Positions 1-8,788 of a stretch of 64,000 nt of DNA are shown here, in pieces. A model generated the notes under the pieces. The model worked only from the letters and a program-made list of their open reading frames with translations, searched no databases and had not been told where the DNA came from. Source of the stretch: Cohnella rhizoplanae (GTDB taxonomy: Bacteria > Bacillota > Bacilli > Paenibacillales > Paenibacillaceae); contig NZ_CAOJCN010000020.1 in assembly GCF_948329515.1 (NCBI RefSeq), positions 1 to 64,000 of the forward strand. Direction: 5' to 3'. Position numbers and translations under genes: made by a program. Positions within the stretch are counted from its first letter, which is position 1, and the number at the start of each line of letters is the position of its first letter.

Positions 1-57
1 GCGAAATGGGTTTGCTTGCGTTTGAGATCGAACGTTAACCGCAATGAATAGGAAAGG

Positions 58-360
58 ATGGGAAACGGTAAGATGCAAAATCAATTCGTCATTCAAAATC
101 TGCTGGGGCTTCACGTGCGCCCGGCCAAAGCCATCGTTGCGTCGGCCTCGCAATTTAATTGCGCGATCCACCTGGAGAAGGGGGGCGCCCGGTTCAGCGC
201 GAAGAGTCTGATCGGCGTCCTATCGGCCGGCATCAAATTCGGCGATACGGTGACCTTGATCGCCGAAGGAGAAGGAGAGGCGGAAGCCATGAAGACGATC
301 GGCGATTTGCTCGCTTCTCCGATTGAAGAGAATCCTGCCAAGAAGGTGCAGCAGCCATGA
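58..360 (+). CDS. HPr-family phosphocarrier protein
   Basis: PTS phosphocarrier that passes phosphate from enzyme I to sugar-specific EIIA domains in the cytoplasm. The sequence carries the active-site signature GLHVRPA (His19 from this start) and the regulatory serine region SAKSLIGVLSAGI (Ser50), which corresponds to Ser46 of Bacillus HPr, the HPr kinase target. At 100 residues it is slightly longer than usual HPr (about 88). A second ATG at 73 would put His at 14 and Ser at 45, closer to family numbering. An AGGAAAGG motif touches the first ATG, so the start is uncertain. The stop overlaps the following enzyme I start (ATGA), so the two genes are translationally coupled. Having its own enzyme I and regulator suggests a dedicated PTS branch rather than the housekeeping copy; that is inference. 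Confidence 0.88.
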   Translation: MGNGKMQNQFVIQNLLGLHVRPAKAIVASASQFNCAIHLEKGGARFSAKSLIGVLSAGIKFGDTVTLIAEGEGEAEAMKTIGDLLASPIEENPAKKVQQP

Positions 361-2088
361 TCTTGCAAGGCGTCCCCGCTTCCGCCGGCTATGCGATCGG
401 CAAGGCGCGAGTCATTCGCAAGAAGGACCACTCGCGCCAGTCGGTTGTCAGAATAGCTCCATCGGGCGTGACGAAGGAGCTTGAACGGCTCGAAGCGGCG
501 CTGACTCGCGCTGCGGACGAGCTTTCCCGATTGCATGCGAAGTGGATTCGCGACAATAGGGAACAAGAAGCGGAGATATTCGAGGGGCATTTGTATCTGA
601 TCCGAGATGAAGAGCTGCTGGCTTCGGTTCGGACCAAGATTACGGACGAGCTTTTACAGGCGGAGTTTGCCGTTGGCGTGGCTGCGGAAGCCATCGCCTC
701 CAGATTGAGCGAATTGGACGACCCGTATCTACAATTGCGCAGTGCCGACATTCGGGATATCGGCGATCGGATCTGCCGTTGTTTATCGAATAAACCGGTT
801 GAGCGGACGGAGTCGAACAACGAGCGGGAGATCCTGATCGCCGAGGATTTATTGCCAACCTATATCGCGCAGCTGGATGAAGCCGCCGTAATCGGCTTCG
901 CCACATCGTTGGGGGGGGCAACCTCGCACACCGCGATTATCGCCCGGTCTTTGGGACTGCCCGCCGTGATCGGCGCGGGCGCGAGTCTTGAACAAGTGAA
1001 GGACGGCCAAACGATTATCCTTGACGCCGTCGCAGGAACCGTGATACTCGAACCTTCCGAAGGCGATCTTGCGAGGTATGGCGAGTTAAGCGAACAGCAT
1101 CTTCGCCGAATGAATACGTTGCGATCTTATAAGGACCGCCCTACGCGAACGAGAGATGACCACCTCGTCGAATTGACGGCCAATATCGGATCGGTCAAAG
1201 AGGCTTTGTCCGCCGCAGATCAGGGCGCAGAAGGAATTGGCTTATTTAGGACCGAGTTCCTGTTCATGGAGAGAAATGATCTGCCGGACGAAGAAGAGCA
1301 GTATCGGGTCTACCGGGACGTCGTACAGGCGATCGGCCCCGAGGCCCCCGTCGTTATTCGGACGATGGATATCGGCGGGGACAAGGAACTGCCTGCGCTG
1401 AATTTGCCCCAAGAACAAAATCCGTTTCTAGGGTTCCGGGCCATACGGATCAGTCTGGAAAAATTGGATCTATTCAAAACGCAGCTTGCGCGCAATACTG
1501 CGCGCAAGCGCCATCGGGAACGTCAGTATCATGTTCCCTATGATCTCGACGATGCAGGAGTTGAACAGCGCGATGGAGGCGGTGGAGGCATCGAAGGCGG
1601 AACTCGCCCAAGAGGGGGTGCCGTTCAACCGCGCCATTCCAATCGGGATCATGATCGAGGTGCCGGCCGCGGCGATCATGGCCGACCGCTTCGCCAAGGT
1701 TGTCGATTTCTTCAGTATCGGAACGAACGATCTTGTTCAATATACGATGGCGGCCGACCGTATGAATACGAAGGTCATGCACATGAATAACAGCTTGGAG
1801 CCTGCCGTACTGAGGCTGATCAATAATGTCATTCAAGCCGCCGTCGCCGAACGGATCCAAGTGGGGATGTGCGGAGAAATGGCGGGGCAGCCGATGGCGA
1901 TTCCTCTGTTGCTGGGGATGGGATTGCAAAAATTCAGCGTGAGCGGAAGTTCCGTTTTGGCCACGCGCAAACTGATCTCACGGATCGATCGGCGCGAATC
2001 TCAAGAACTATTGAAGGTTGTTCTGGAGCTGGACGATCCGGAGGGAATTAAAGCGTGCGTGGAGAAGTGGTATGAAAGCAGGCAATGA
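357..2088 (+). pseudogene. ptsI: PTS enzyme I (phosphoenolpyruvate-protein phosphotransferase), frameshifted
   Basis: Enzyme I autophosphorylates from PEP and phosphorylates HPr. The first frame gives the HPr-binding domain, the swivelling phosphohistidine domain with GGATSHTAIIARS (active His) and the start of the PEP-binding barrel (GLFRTEFLFM, MDIGGDKELPALN, FLGFRAIRISL). At about 1485-1490 the reading frame breaks: CAGCTTGCGCGC reads QLAR and runs into nonsense ending at 1790. The frame read from TTG at 1486 continues the family sequence exactly (RAILRASAIGNVSIMFPM) through the catalytic Cys loop GMCGEMAG to a stop at 2088. Removing one base near 1486 restores a protein of about 577 residues, the normal length. 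Nothing else is damaged, so this is either a very recent mutation, a sequencing or assembly error, or, less likely, recoding. Translationally coupled to HPr upstream; its end overlaps the XRE regulator. Confidence 0.9.
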
Positions 2089-2803
2089 TGATGAATCCGC
2101 GTTGAAGCGATGTTGTCCGATGAGTATACTAGAGGACTTTGGCTTGCGCTTAAAGGAGCTGCGGCTGCGATCGAATATGACGCAGGACGTGCTTGCCGCC
2201 CGTTCGGGTTTGGACCCTACGTATATCGGTGGGGTAGAGCGCGGCACGCGCAATATCTCCCTCAAAAATATCGAGCTGCTTTGCAATACGCTGGATGTCG
2301 ACATAGGCTATTTTTTCCACCATGAGCGATTTCCCTTTGATGCGGCTTCTCTGAAAAAAGCGCTGGAGAGGCCGTTCGAGGAGCGTTTTAACTATCGTGT
2401 CGAAGCGGCGGACAATCTCATCGCTTGGCAAGTAACGGGCGCGATCAGTTTAGATGAAGTCAAGCAAATCTCCTCGGATCTGAAAAACGCCTGTCTGCGG
2501 CTTGAGTCCGGAAAAGTCAAATTGCTGGTCGATAATCGAAAGATGATGATTCACAGGCAACCGATCGTTTTCCAGCAGGAGGTCAGAGAGGAATGGGAGG
2601 AGCTCCAGCGGTGGTTCCTGCCTCATTGTGAGCAAGTCATCGTCCTGTGCAACTCCAGGCTGATGCAAAACCAAATGAACCGGCTGGCCAGTCGGAGCGG
2701 GATCATTAAAGTACAGAAAAGCTTATTCGTCGAGGGAGAAGAATGGCTGAACGACAAGCTCGAAACAGGTTCGTTATTCGAGATGCTTTTGCCTAAAGAG
2801 TAA
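2072..2803 (+). CDS. XRE-family regulator with C-terminal alpha/beta domain
   Basis: DNA-binding regulator with a Cro/CI helix-turn-helix (about residues 17-75 from this start: LRLKELRLRSNMTQDVLAARSG, here split as motif LRLKEL...NMTQDVLAARSG, then YIGGVERGTRNISL). The start at 2072 has GGAG at 2061-2064 with a 7-nt spacer and overlaps the end of enzyme I by 17 nt. An internal ATG at 2120 starts exactly where the paralogue at 19891 starts, so it is an alternative. The C-terminal half (about residues 90-243) contains VKLLVDNRKMM and VIVLCNSRLM strand-like segments that resemble a STAS/SpoIIAA-like fold by pattern, but I cannot assign a family. Position behind HPr/enzyme I suggests it controls that PTS unit. 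A shortened relative lies at 19891-20280. Confidence 0.8.
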   Translation: MKAGNDDESALKRCCPMSILEDFGLRLKELRLRSNMTQDVLAARSGLDPTYIGGVERGTRNISLKNIELLCNTLDVDIGYFFHHERFPFDAASLKKALERPFEERFNYRVEAADNLIAWQVTGAISLDEVKQISSDLKNACLRLESGKVKLLVDNRKMMIHRQPIVFQQEVREEWEELQRWFLPHCEQVIVLCNSRLMQNQMNRLASRSGIIKVQKSLFVEGEEWLNDKLETGSLFEMLLPKE

Positions 2804-2830
2804 ATTGAAGGTTAGCGGGCAAAAACAATC

Positions 2831-2864
2831 AAGCTGGTTTCGGTGTTGCGCCGGGAACCAGCTT
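2831..2864 (+). terminator. Hairpin terminator after the XRE gene
   Basis: Perfect 9-bp stem AAGCTGGTT (2831-2839) / AACCAGCTT (2856-2864), 27 nt after the XRE stop, followed by a T-rich but interrupted tail. Closes the ptsH-ptsI-XRE unit. Confidence 0.6.
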
Positions 2865-3067
2865 GTTCTGCTTTATTTGCCGCTAGCCTTTTGGCTTTTA
2901 ATCGGGCATTATCACGCAAAAAGATCATTATGGATGCACTCACTTGTAAATCGAAGTTAGATAAACTAACACGCGGAATGACGGACTTAATAAAACCGAA
3001 TTTTGAATAGAATGTTACCGCATTCATTTTTTTTTAATAATCAATCGATTTATTCGCGTCATGAATA

Positions 3068-3096
3068 TTGACATATTTCATCCGCCCCTTTATTAT
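3068..3096 (+). promoter_or_regulatory. SigA-type promoter for the GntR gene
   Basis: TTGACA (3068-3073), 17-nt spacer, TATTAT (3091-3096). This is a nearly perfect vegetative promoter. It lies upstream of the GntR start chosen at 3148, and shows that longer frames opening at 3061 cannot be the real start. Confidence 0.8.
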
Positions 3097-3103
3097 CTAG
3101 TTA

Positions 3104-3117
3104 ATACAAATTTGTAT
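3104..3117. promoter_or_regulatory. Perfect 14-bp palindrome, candidate GntR operator
   Basis: ATACAAATTTGTAT begins 8 nt after the -10 box, so it covers the expected transcription start. HutC-type GntR dimers bind palindromes of this size, so autorepression of the downstream regulator is the natural reading (inference). Confidence 0.6.
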
Positions 3118-3147
3118 CTTACTAATAACAACAATAAGGGGGGCTGC

Positions 3148-3963
3148 TTGCTGGACGCAATTGATCGAACGAGTCCAATTCCGCTCGTGCACCAATTAAC
3201 CCAAATACTAAGAGAACAGATCGCAAGCGGAGCGTTCCCGCCGCAGTCGTTGTTCCCGACCGAGGAACAGCTAACGAACAAATACGGAGTAAGCCGAACG
3301 ACCGTCAGACTTGCGCTGAGCAGTCTCGTGAATGAAGGCATTATCTATCGGGAGCAGGGCCGGGGAACATTCGTGAACGCTGCGCCGCTGACGACCGAAG
3401 TGCGCGGCAACTATTTGAGGAAGCATGTAGCACGCGACGTGAGGCAAGTGAAGAGCACTAGCTTCATTATTGAGTCCGCCGGCATGGTGCCGTCCTCGAA
3501 GGTCATTTATTTTGCGGCGGAGCTTCCGTCGGAGAAGGTTGCGCAAAGTCTCGAAATTCGCCGGGAACATGCCGTGTGGTATTTTGAGCGGGTCCGATTT
3601 GCCGACGATCTGCCCATACTGCTGGAGCGCGTTTGGATTCCGCAATTCCTGTGTCCGGACCTTACGGAGGAACATTTGAAAGGCTCGCTGTGGGAATACG
3701 TCTCCAATACGTACGGCTTCGAGTTTCAGAACGCAAGCCAGGTGCTTAGAGCCATATCGTTAAGTCCGGCGGATGCGCTGCTGCTTGACGAAAATCAGGG
3801 AGCGCCCGCTTTGTTTGTCACCGGCATTACGTATTTGAAGAACGGAAAACCGTTCGAACATGAAAATACGATTTATAACAGCGAGGCAATGGAATTTTTA
3901 ATAGAACTCAGCGAGTCATCCGAGTATGCCAGAATCCGCAAAGCAGAAGAAACGCTATTCTAA
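3148..3963 (+). CDS. GntR/HutC-family transcriptional regulator
   Basis: Repressor-type regulator with an N-terminal winged helix (residues about 5-75: SPIPLVHQLTQILREQI, FPTEEQLTNKYGVSRTTVRLA, REQGRGTFV) and a C-terminal UTRA ligand-binding domain (about 95-260, with YFERVRFADDLPILLERVWIP and TGITYLKNGKPFEHENTIY). UTRA domains typically bind sugars, sugar phosphates or amino acids. The start is TTG at 3148 (or CTG at 3151) behind AAGGGGGG at 3136-3143; the upstream in-frame codons lie over the promoter. It precedes the hydantoinase/kinase/transporter operon on the same strand, and a hairpin with a T-run overlaps its stop, so the operon is at least partly separately transcribed. HutC-type regulators also control frl (fructosamine) operons, which fits the SIS and PfkB genes downstream. 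Confidence 0.88.
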   Translation: MLDAIDRTSPIPLVHQLTQILREQIASGAFPPQSLFPTEEQLTNKYGVSRTTVRLALSSLVNEGIIYREQGRGTFVNAAPLTTEVRGNYLRKHVARDVRQVKSTSFIIESAGMVPSSKVIYFAAELPSEKVAQSLEIRREHAVWYFERVRFADDLPILLERVWIPQFLCPDLTEEHLKGSLWEYVSNTYGFEFQNASQVLRAISLSPADALLLDENQGAPALFVTGITYLKNGKPFEHENTIYNSEAMEFLIELSESSEYARIRKAEETLF

Positions 3964-3981
3964 TCGAATGAGCGTTTTTTT
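3951..3981 (+). terminator. Intrinsic terminator overlapping the GntR stop codon
   Basis: AACGCTATTC (3951-3960) pairs, with a small bulge, to GAATGAGCGTT (3966-3976), followed by seven T. The stop TAA lies in the loop. Confidence 0.65.
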
Positions 3982-3988
3982 CCAGAAT

Positions 3989-4017
3989 AATTTGTTCCTA
4001 CATTAAGACAACAAATT
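3989..4017. promoter_or_regulatory. Inverted repeat before the catabolic operon, possible second operator
   Basis: AATTTGTT (3989-3996) and AACAAATT (4010-4017) form a perfect inverted repeat with a 13-nt spacer immediately upstream of the hyuA ribosome binding site. The half-site shares ACAAAT/ATTTGT with the palindrome at 3104-3117, so the same GntR protein could act here. No convincing -35/-10 pair is visible in the 53-nt gap. Confidence 0.35.
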
Positions 4018-4034
4018 TTGAAAGGGGCTTTACT

Positions 4035-6080
4035 TTGGATTCCAAAAAACGATTGGCAGTAGAAATCGGCGGCACGTTTACCGATATTATTCTGATCGAG
4101 CAAGCGGGCGATCAAACTTCGCTAAAAACGCTGAAGGTACCCTCTACGCCGAAATCGCCAGAATTGGGCGTCATTCGAGGCGTGGACGAACTGCAGTCGG
4201 ATTGGAGCGATACGGTCGAATTGCTGCACGGGTCGACGGTCGCGACGAACGCGGTTTTAGAGCGCAAAGGGTTTAAGGCGGCGCTTCTTGTCACGGAAGG
4301 GTTCGCCGACATTCTGGAAATCCAGCGCGGCGACAAAGAAAATATATACGATCTCTTCTACCAGCGGACGCCGTCCGTCATTCCTCGCAATCACGTATAC
4401 CCCGTTCATGAAAGACTCTCGCATCGCGGTGAAATCCTGACCCCGATTCGGGAGGACGATATCGCCGCGATCGCGGACAAGCTGCACGCAAACGGCATTC
4501 AAGCCGTCGGCATTTGCTTCCTCCACAGCTATGCCAATGCCGAGCACGAACAAAAAGCAAAAATGGTGCTCGAATCGCGGATGCCGGACGCCACGATCAT
4601 CGCCTCCTCGGATATACTCCCCCAGTTCCGCGAATACGAGCGGGCCAGCACGACTTCCATCAGCGCCTACATCGCACCGGTTATGATTCGTTACGTCGAA
4701 TCGTTGCAGAACGAGCTCCGCCGCCGGTCGTTCAACGGAGAGATTATGATTACCCAATCCAATGGCGGCATCATTCCGGTTCATGCGCTTCGGAACGAGG
4801 TAGCCCGAACCTTGCTGTCGGGCCCGGCGGCAGGCGTGACGGGAGCCATCTACATGGCTGAGCAGGCAAACATCTCCGATATTATTACGTTCGATATCGG
4901 TGGCACAAGCGCGGACGTATGTCTCGTGAACCGGGGCGTCCCGATGGTCTCGACGGAAAATAAAATCGACGGCCTGTCGATCGCCGTCCCGATGCTCGAC
5001 ATTACGACCGTCGGAGCGGGCGGCGGAAGCATCGGCTGGCTGGACGACGGGAATATGCTTCGCGTCGGCCCGCACAGCGCAGGTGCCGATCCGGGGCCTG
5101 CATGCTACGGCCGGGGTGGGACGCAGCCTACGATTACGGACGCGCTCGTGTACCGGGGATTCATTCGACCGCAGCATTTTGCGGGGGGCTCTTATCCGCT
5201 GGACGTCGATGCGAGCAGGCGCACGTTCGACGAGTTGGGAGCAAAGCTCGGCGTATCGCCCGAAGACGCGGCGGAAGCGATGGTGCGCATCGTAGAGGCG
5301 CATATGATTCAGGCGATCCGGCTCGTATCCACCGAACGCGGCTATGACGCCCGCAACTATACGCTGGTCGCCTTCGGTGGCGGCGGCGCGCTTCACGCCG
5401 CGAATCTGGCCGAGGAGATCGGAATGAATCAGGTGCTGGTTCCTCGCTATGCCGGTATTCTGTCCTCGTTCGGACTGCTCGTCGCCGACATTATCCGCGA
5501 TAACGTCCAGACGCGGGTTACGTTATGCAGGGATACGGACGCCGCATTCGTGAACGGAGAATTCGACCAGCTTAAATCGCGCACGGCGCAAGATATGTCC
5601 GCATATGGATTGCACAGTGCAGAAACAATATATCAGTTTAGCTGCGATGTTCGATATCAAGGGCAGGCGTTCGAGCTGCCGATCGACCTGGACAGCCCGG
5701 CTACATCCGGCGAGACGATTGCCGAGCAATTCCATGAAGCTCATCTAAAACGCTACGGGTACAAGTCGCCGCATATTCCCGTCGAGATCGTGAACTATCG
5801 CATTCGGGCGATCATCTCGCGCAAGGACAAAACGGGAGACATGTTAGGCTATCGGCCTGATCCTTCTCTCTCGGCTGTCGAGCAGAATCAGGTACTGATT
5901 CAGGGTAAATGGGTGACCTGCAGCTTCTACAACTGGAACGGCATTTCTCCGCTCGCGCCGGTGCAAGGTCCGGCAATCGTGGAAGAGAGCTCGACGACCT
6001 GCTACATCCCGACCGGATGGGCCGGCTACATGCTGAGAAACGGCAGCCTGCTGCTGATAAAAGAGGAGGCAACGCGATGA
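4035..6080 (+). CDS. hyuA: Hydantoinase/oxoprolinase subunit A (ATP-dependent)
   Basis: ATP-binding subunit of the hydantoinase/5-oxoprolinase/acetone carboxylase superfamily, which opens cyclic amides (hydantoins, 5-oxoproline) at the cost of ATP. The actin-like fold is visible as AVEIGGTFTDIILIE near the N-terminus (phosphate loop), DIGGTSADVCLV in the middle, GAGGGSIGWLDDG, GPACYGRGGTQPTITDA and FGGGGALHAANLAEE further on. At 681 residues it has the usual length for the A subunit. The start is TTG at 4035 behind AAAGGGGC. It overlaps the B subunit by ATGA, as expected of a two-subunit enzyme. First gene of an operon that also encodes a SIS isomerase, a PfkB kinase, a transporter and an aldose epimerase. 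The substrate cannot be read from sequence. Confidence 0.93.
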   Translation: MDSKKRLAVEIGGTFTDIILIEQAGDQTSLKTLKVPSTPKSPELGVIRGVDELQSDWSDTVELLHGSTVATNAVLERKGFKAALLVTEGFADILEIQRGDKENIYDLFYQRTPSVIPRNHVYPVHERLSHRGEILTPIREDDIAAIADKLHANGIQAVGICFLHSYANAEHEQKAKMVLESRMPDATIIASSDILPQFREYERASTTSISAYIAPVMIRYVESLQNELRRRSFNGEIMITQSNGGIIPVHALRNEVARTLLSGPAAGVTGAIYMAEQANISDIITFDIGGTSADVCLVNRGVPMVSTENKIDGLSIAVPMLDITTVGAGGGSIGWLDDGNMLRVGPHSAGADPGPACYGRGGTQPTITDALVYRGFIRPQHFAGGSYPLDVDASRRTFDELGAKLGVSPEDAAEAMVRIVEAHMIQAIRLVSTERGYDARNYTLVAFGGGGALHAANLAEEIGMNQVLVPRYAGILSSFGLLVADIIRDNVQTRVTLCRDTDAAFVNGEFDQLKSRTAQDMSAYGLHSAETIYQFSCDVRYQGQAFELPIDLDSPATSGETIAEQFHEAHLKRYGYKSPHIPVEIVNYRIRAIISRKDKTGDMLGYRPDPSLSAVEQNQVLIQGKWVTCSFYNWNGISPLAPVQGPAIVEESSTTCYIPTGWAGYMLRNGSLLLIKEEATR

Positions 6081-7753
6081 GAATCGATCCGGCGCTTTTT
6101 AATATCGTCACGAACAATTTGCTGGCCATCGCCAAAGAAATGAGCGCGGATTTGCTCCGAAGCGCCTATTCGACGGTCATCCGCGAAGCGGCCGATGCGT
6201 CGACGTTTCTTGCGGATGCCAAGGGCCGAATCATTGCCCAATCACAGAACATCCCTCTTCATATGAACTCGGTAAGTCCCGCGCTCAACGGAGCGTTAAA
6301 AAAAATCAACGCCGACGCACTGACCGAGGACGACGTCATCATACTTAACGATCCGTACAACGGCGGCCAGCATCTGTCCGACATTTACTTGTTCTCGCCA
6401 GTGTTCTGGAATGGTCAGCTCATCGCATTCTCCGGCAGCGTTGGCCATCACGTCGATTTGGGCCATTCGCCGGGCTTCAACCTGTATGCGCGCGATATTT
6501 TCGAGGAGCGGATGCGCTTCACGCCGATTACGTTCTCCTTGTCCCGCGACTGGAACGGAGGATTAATGGAGCAGATTATTCGGGCGAACATCCGCATTCC
6601 GGACGACACGATCGGCGACATCAACGCGCAGCTGATCGCGAACGAGACGGGGCGCCGGCGACTCCATCAGCTTTTGGAGCGATACGGAAAGGAAAGCATA
6701 CTCGCGATTTGCGAGCAATTTTTGGACTATACGGAAACCGCAATGAGGCGCTCCATCAGTCAGGTGCCGGACGGCAGATACTATGGCACGGATCAAGCCG
6801 ACGACGACGGCATCGGCGATACGCCGGTCGTCATACAAGTTTGCTTGAACGTATCAGGAGATACGTTAACCGTCGATTTTGAAGGCTCCTCTCCCCAAGT
6901 GAAGACGGCAATCAATGTGCCGTGGGCTTCAACCGTTTCAAGCACTTACTCCGCGCTGAAGATGATTTTGTCCGACCCCCTCATCCCCTTTAACGACGGC
7001 GCCTATCGTCCCATTCAAATTACGGCGCCGAAGGGAAGCATCGTAAATCCGATCGAATTCGCGCCCGTAGAAGGCCGCAACGTGCTGGTTATGCGTATTT
7101 TCCAGGCGATCTTAAAAGCGTTGTTCCAGGCGATTCCTCATCGCGTGCCCGCGCCCGGCTACGATCAGCGTACCGAACTGGATATGCATTGGCGCGGCGA
7201 CAAGTTCTACGCGATCAGCGAACAGCTGGGCGGAGGATACGGGGCCGGTCCGAATAACGACGGCGCCGATCAATTGGACGACCCGCTCGGGAACTGCAAA
7301 AATACGCCGGTCGAAACGCTGGAAATCGCGACTCCGTTTTTGCGCGTAACCAGATACGAACTCCGGCCGGATTCCGGCGGCGCCGGCGCAACCCGCGGAG
7401 GACTTGGCGCCTATCGTTCGTACGAATTTTTAGAGGATGACGTTCATGTATCCGTATACTCTGATCGCTTCAAATACCCGGCTCCGGGTATCCTTGGCGG
7501 GCATGACGGAGCCTGCGCATTCTTGAAGGTCACTCGTGTGAACGGCGACGAGGAATTTCTGCCGCCTAAAGGCAGCGCGGTCGTCCATCGGGGAGATCGT
7601 TTGGAGATGGCGATCGGCGGCGGAGCCGGCTACGGTTCGCCCCTGGACCGCCCGCGTAACTTAGTGGAATTGGATATCGAACGACGCAAAGTGACGCCCG
7701 AGGCTGCCGAAAAGCTGTACGGTTTGCTACCGGAGAAGGAGAGACATCTATGA
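6077..7753 (+). CDS. hyuB: Hydantoinase/oxoprolinase subunit B
   Basis: Partner of the A subunit, 558 residues from the ATG at 6077, which sits behind GGAGG and overlaps the A stop (ATGA). Family hallmarks are ILNDPYNGGQHLSDIYLFSPV, GHHVDLGH, and the C-terminal glycine-rich GGGAGYGSPLDRP. In this superfamily the B subunit carries the metal-binding hydrolytic site (the GHxxDxG segment is in agreement). It is intact and of standard length. The next gene again overlaps by ATGA, so the A-B-SIS trio should be made in fixed ratio. As for subunit A, N-methylhydantoin, 5-oxoproline, or a substituted lactam are all possible substrates; the neighbours argue for a sugar-linked one. Confidence 0.92.
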   Translation: MRIDPALFNIVTNNLLAIAKEMSADLLRSAYSTVIREAADASTFLADAKGRIIAQSQNIPLHMNSVSPALNGALKKINADALTEDDVIILNDPYNGGQHLSDIYLFSPVFWNGQLIAFSGSVGHHVDLGHSPGFNLYARDIFEERMRFTPITFSLSRDWNGGLMEQIIRANIRIPDDTIGDINAQLIANETGRRRLHQLLERYGKESILAICEQFLDYTETAMRRSISQVPDGRYYGTDQADDDGIGDTPVVIQVCLNVSGDTLTVDFEGSSPQVKTAINVPWASTVSSTYSALKMILSDPLIPFNDGAYRPIQITAPKGSIVNPIEFAPVEGRNVLVMRIFQAILKALFQAIPHRVPAPGYDQRTELDMHWRGDKFYAISEQLGGGYGAGPNNDGADQLDDPLGNCKNTPVETLEIATPFLRVTRYELRPDSGGAGATRGGLGAYRSYEFLEDDVHVSVYSDRFKYPAPGILGGHDGACAFLKVTRVNGDEEFLPPKGSAVVHRGDRLEMAIGGGAGYGSPLDRPRNLVELDIERRKVTPEAAEKLYGLLPEKERHL

Positions 7754-8784
7754 GTTTAGAGGCCCTGGTAGAAGACATAAAGGAACAGCCGATCTCTTTA
7801 TCCAATCACGTGGAAATGATCGAGCGGGTAATCGGCATGGTCAAAAAAATCGACTTAAGCGGCGGATACGTATTTACTGGAATCGCGACATCCTTTTATG
7901 CCATGCAGGCAATGGAGATGTGGTTGCGAAATATCGGAAAGTTTAATGGGGCGCTCGTCAATACAACGGATTTGCTCGATTACGATTATCCGCTTGCCAA
8001 AGATATGCGTCCTCTGTTTGTTATGAGCAGGTCTGGCGAATCCGCCGAAATCGTAAGACTGGTCAAATCCGTCTCGCCGGATCGGATCGTGATCGGAATT
8101 ACGGAAAACGCGGCAAGCCCGTTGGCGCAAAGGGCCAACCACCTTTGTCAGTTTCACGCCAACGAGGAAGCCTTCACGAACACCAAGTCGTTTACGCTGT
8201 CGTTAGCTTACGCGCTGGCGATAGGCATCGGACTCGGATACGAATTTCCGATTAAACCGTCCGCATGGGTCGGCGAAGCGGTGACCGCACTGAACGAAGC
8301 GATGAAGCAGTGGGATCGGGCGGAACGGATTGCCGCCATGCTGCTGAACAAGGAAACCATTCTAATCGAAGCCCAGGGCTATTTGACCGGCGTGGCGAAC
8401 CAAGCGTCGCTCGACTATCAGGAGATCCAGGTTCCATCGATTCCTGTTACGGGAGGCACGCTTCGGCACGGTACGATCGAGCTGCTGGCGCGGGACGACG
8501 TTGCCTTGCTTGTGCTTGCTCCGATGGACGGAACGCTAAAGCGCAAAGTAGAGCTGCTCCACGACATTCACGTCCGAAACCGGAACGTCGCGGCTGTTAT
8601 TTCCATGGAGGCACAGCAGATCCCCTCCGACCTGCCGACCGTTCTTTTGCCCGGGATTCGCAAGGAGCTGCAGCCGCTCGTGTACGCCTTTGTCGTTCAT
8701 ATGATCTATTCCAGTTATGCCCGGATGAAGGGATTAACAACGGTACAGCCCATTCTCGTGGACAAAGTAACCCGAAAGGAGTGA
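7750..8784 (+). CDS. SIS-domain sugar isomerase or deglycase (GlmS/FrlB/AgaS-like)
   Basis: Cytoplasmic enzyme of 344 residues with two SIS (phosphosugar isomerase) domains. The first contains VFTGIATSFYAMQAMEMWL and the phosphate-binding VMSRSGESAEIVRLV (S-x-S-G-E). The second contains LIEAQGYLTGVANQASLDYQEI and VTGGTLRHGTIELL, which matches the HGP-like loop of GlmS-type isomerases and of FrlB, the fructoselysine-6-phosphate deglycase. There is no glutamine amidotransferase domain, so it is not GlmS itself. It overlaps hyuB by ATGA and is followed by a PfkB kinase, the same enzyme pair as FrlB/FrlD. I infer that it acts on a 6-phosphorylated sugar-amine produced by the kinase; a plain amino-sugar isomerase remains possible. 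Confidence 0.85.
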   Translation: MSLEALVEDIKEQPISLSNHVEMIERVIGMVKKIDLSGGYVFTGIATSFYAMQAMEMWLRNIGKFNGALVNTTDLLDYDYPLAKDMRPLFVMSRSGESAEIVRLVKSVSPDRIVIGITENAASPLAQRANHLCQFHANEEAFTNTKSFTLSLAYALAIGIGLGYEFPIKPSAWVGEAVTALNEAMKQWDRAERIAAMLLNKETILIEAQGYLTGVANQASLDYQEIQVPSIPVTGGTLRHGTIELLARDDVALLVLAPMDGTLKRKVELLHDIHVRNRNVAAVISMEAQQIPSDLPTVLLPGIRKELQPLVYAFVVHMIYSSYARMKGLTTVQPILVDKVTRKE

Positions 8785-8788
8785 AACA

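Noticed and set aside
1..38. Possible end of an upstream gene (frame reading EMGLLAFEIER then stop)
   Set aside because: Twelve codons are too few to identify or even to choose between this frame and another open one running to 51.
4257..5396. Long minus-strand open frame opposite hyuA (379 codons)
   Set aside because: Arginine/alanine-rich shadow of the conserved HyuA frame; no RBS and no recognisable motif.
7750..8784. Annotation as glucosamine-6-phosphate synthase
   Set aside because: Only the SIS half is present; there is no N-terminal cysteine amidotransferase domain.
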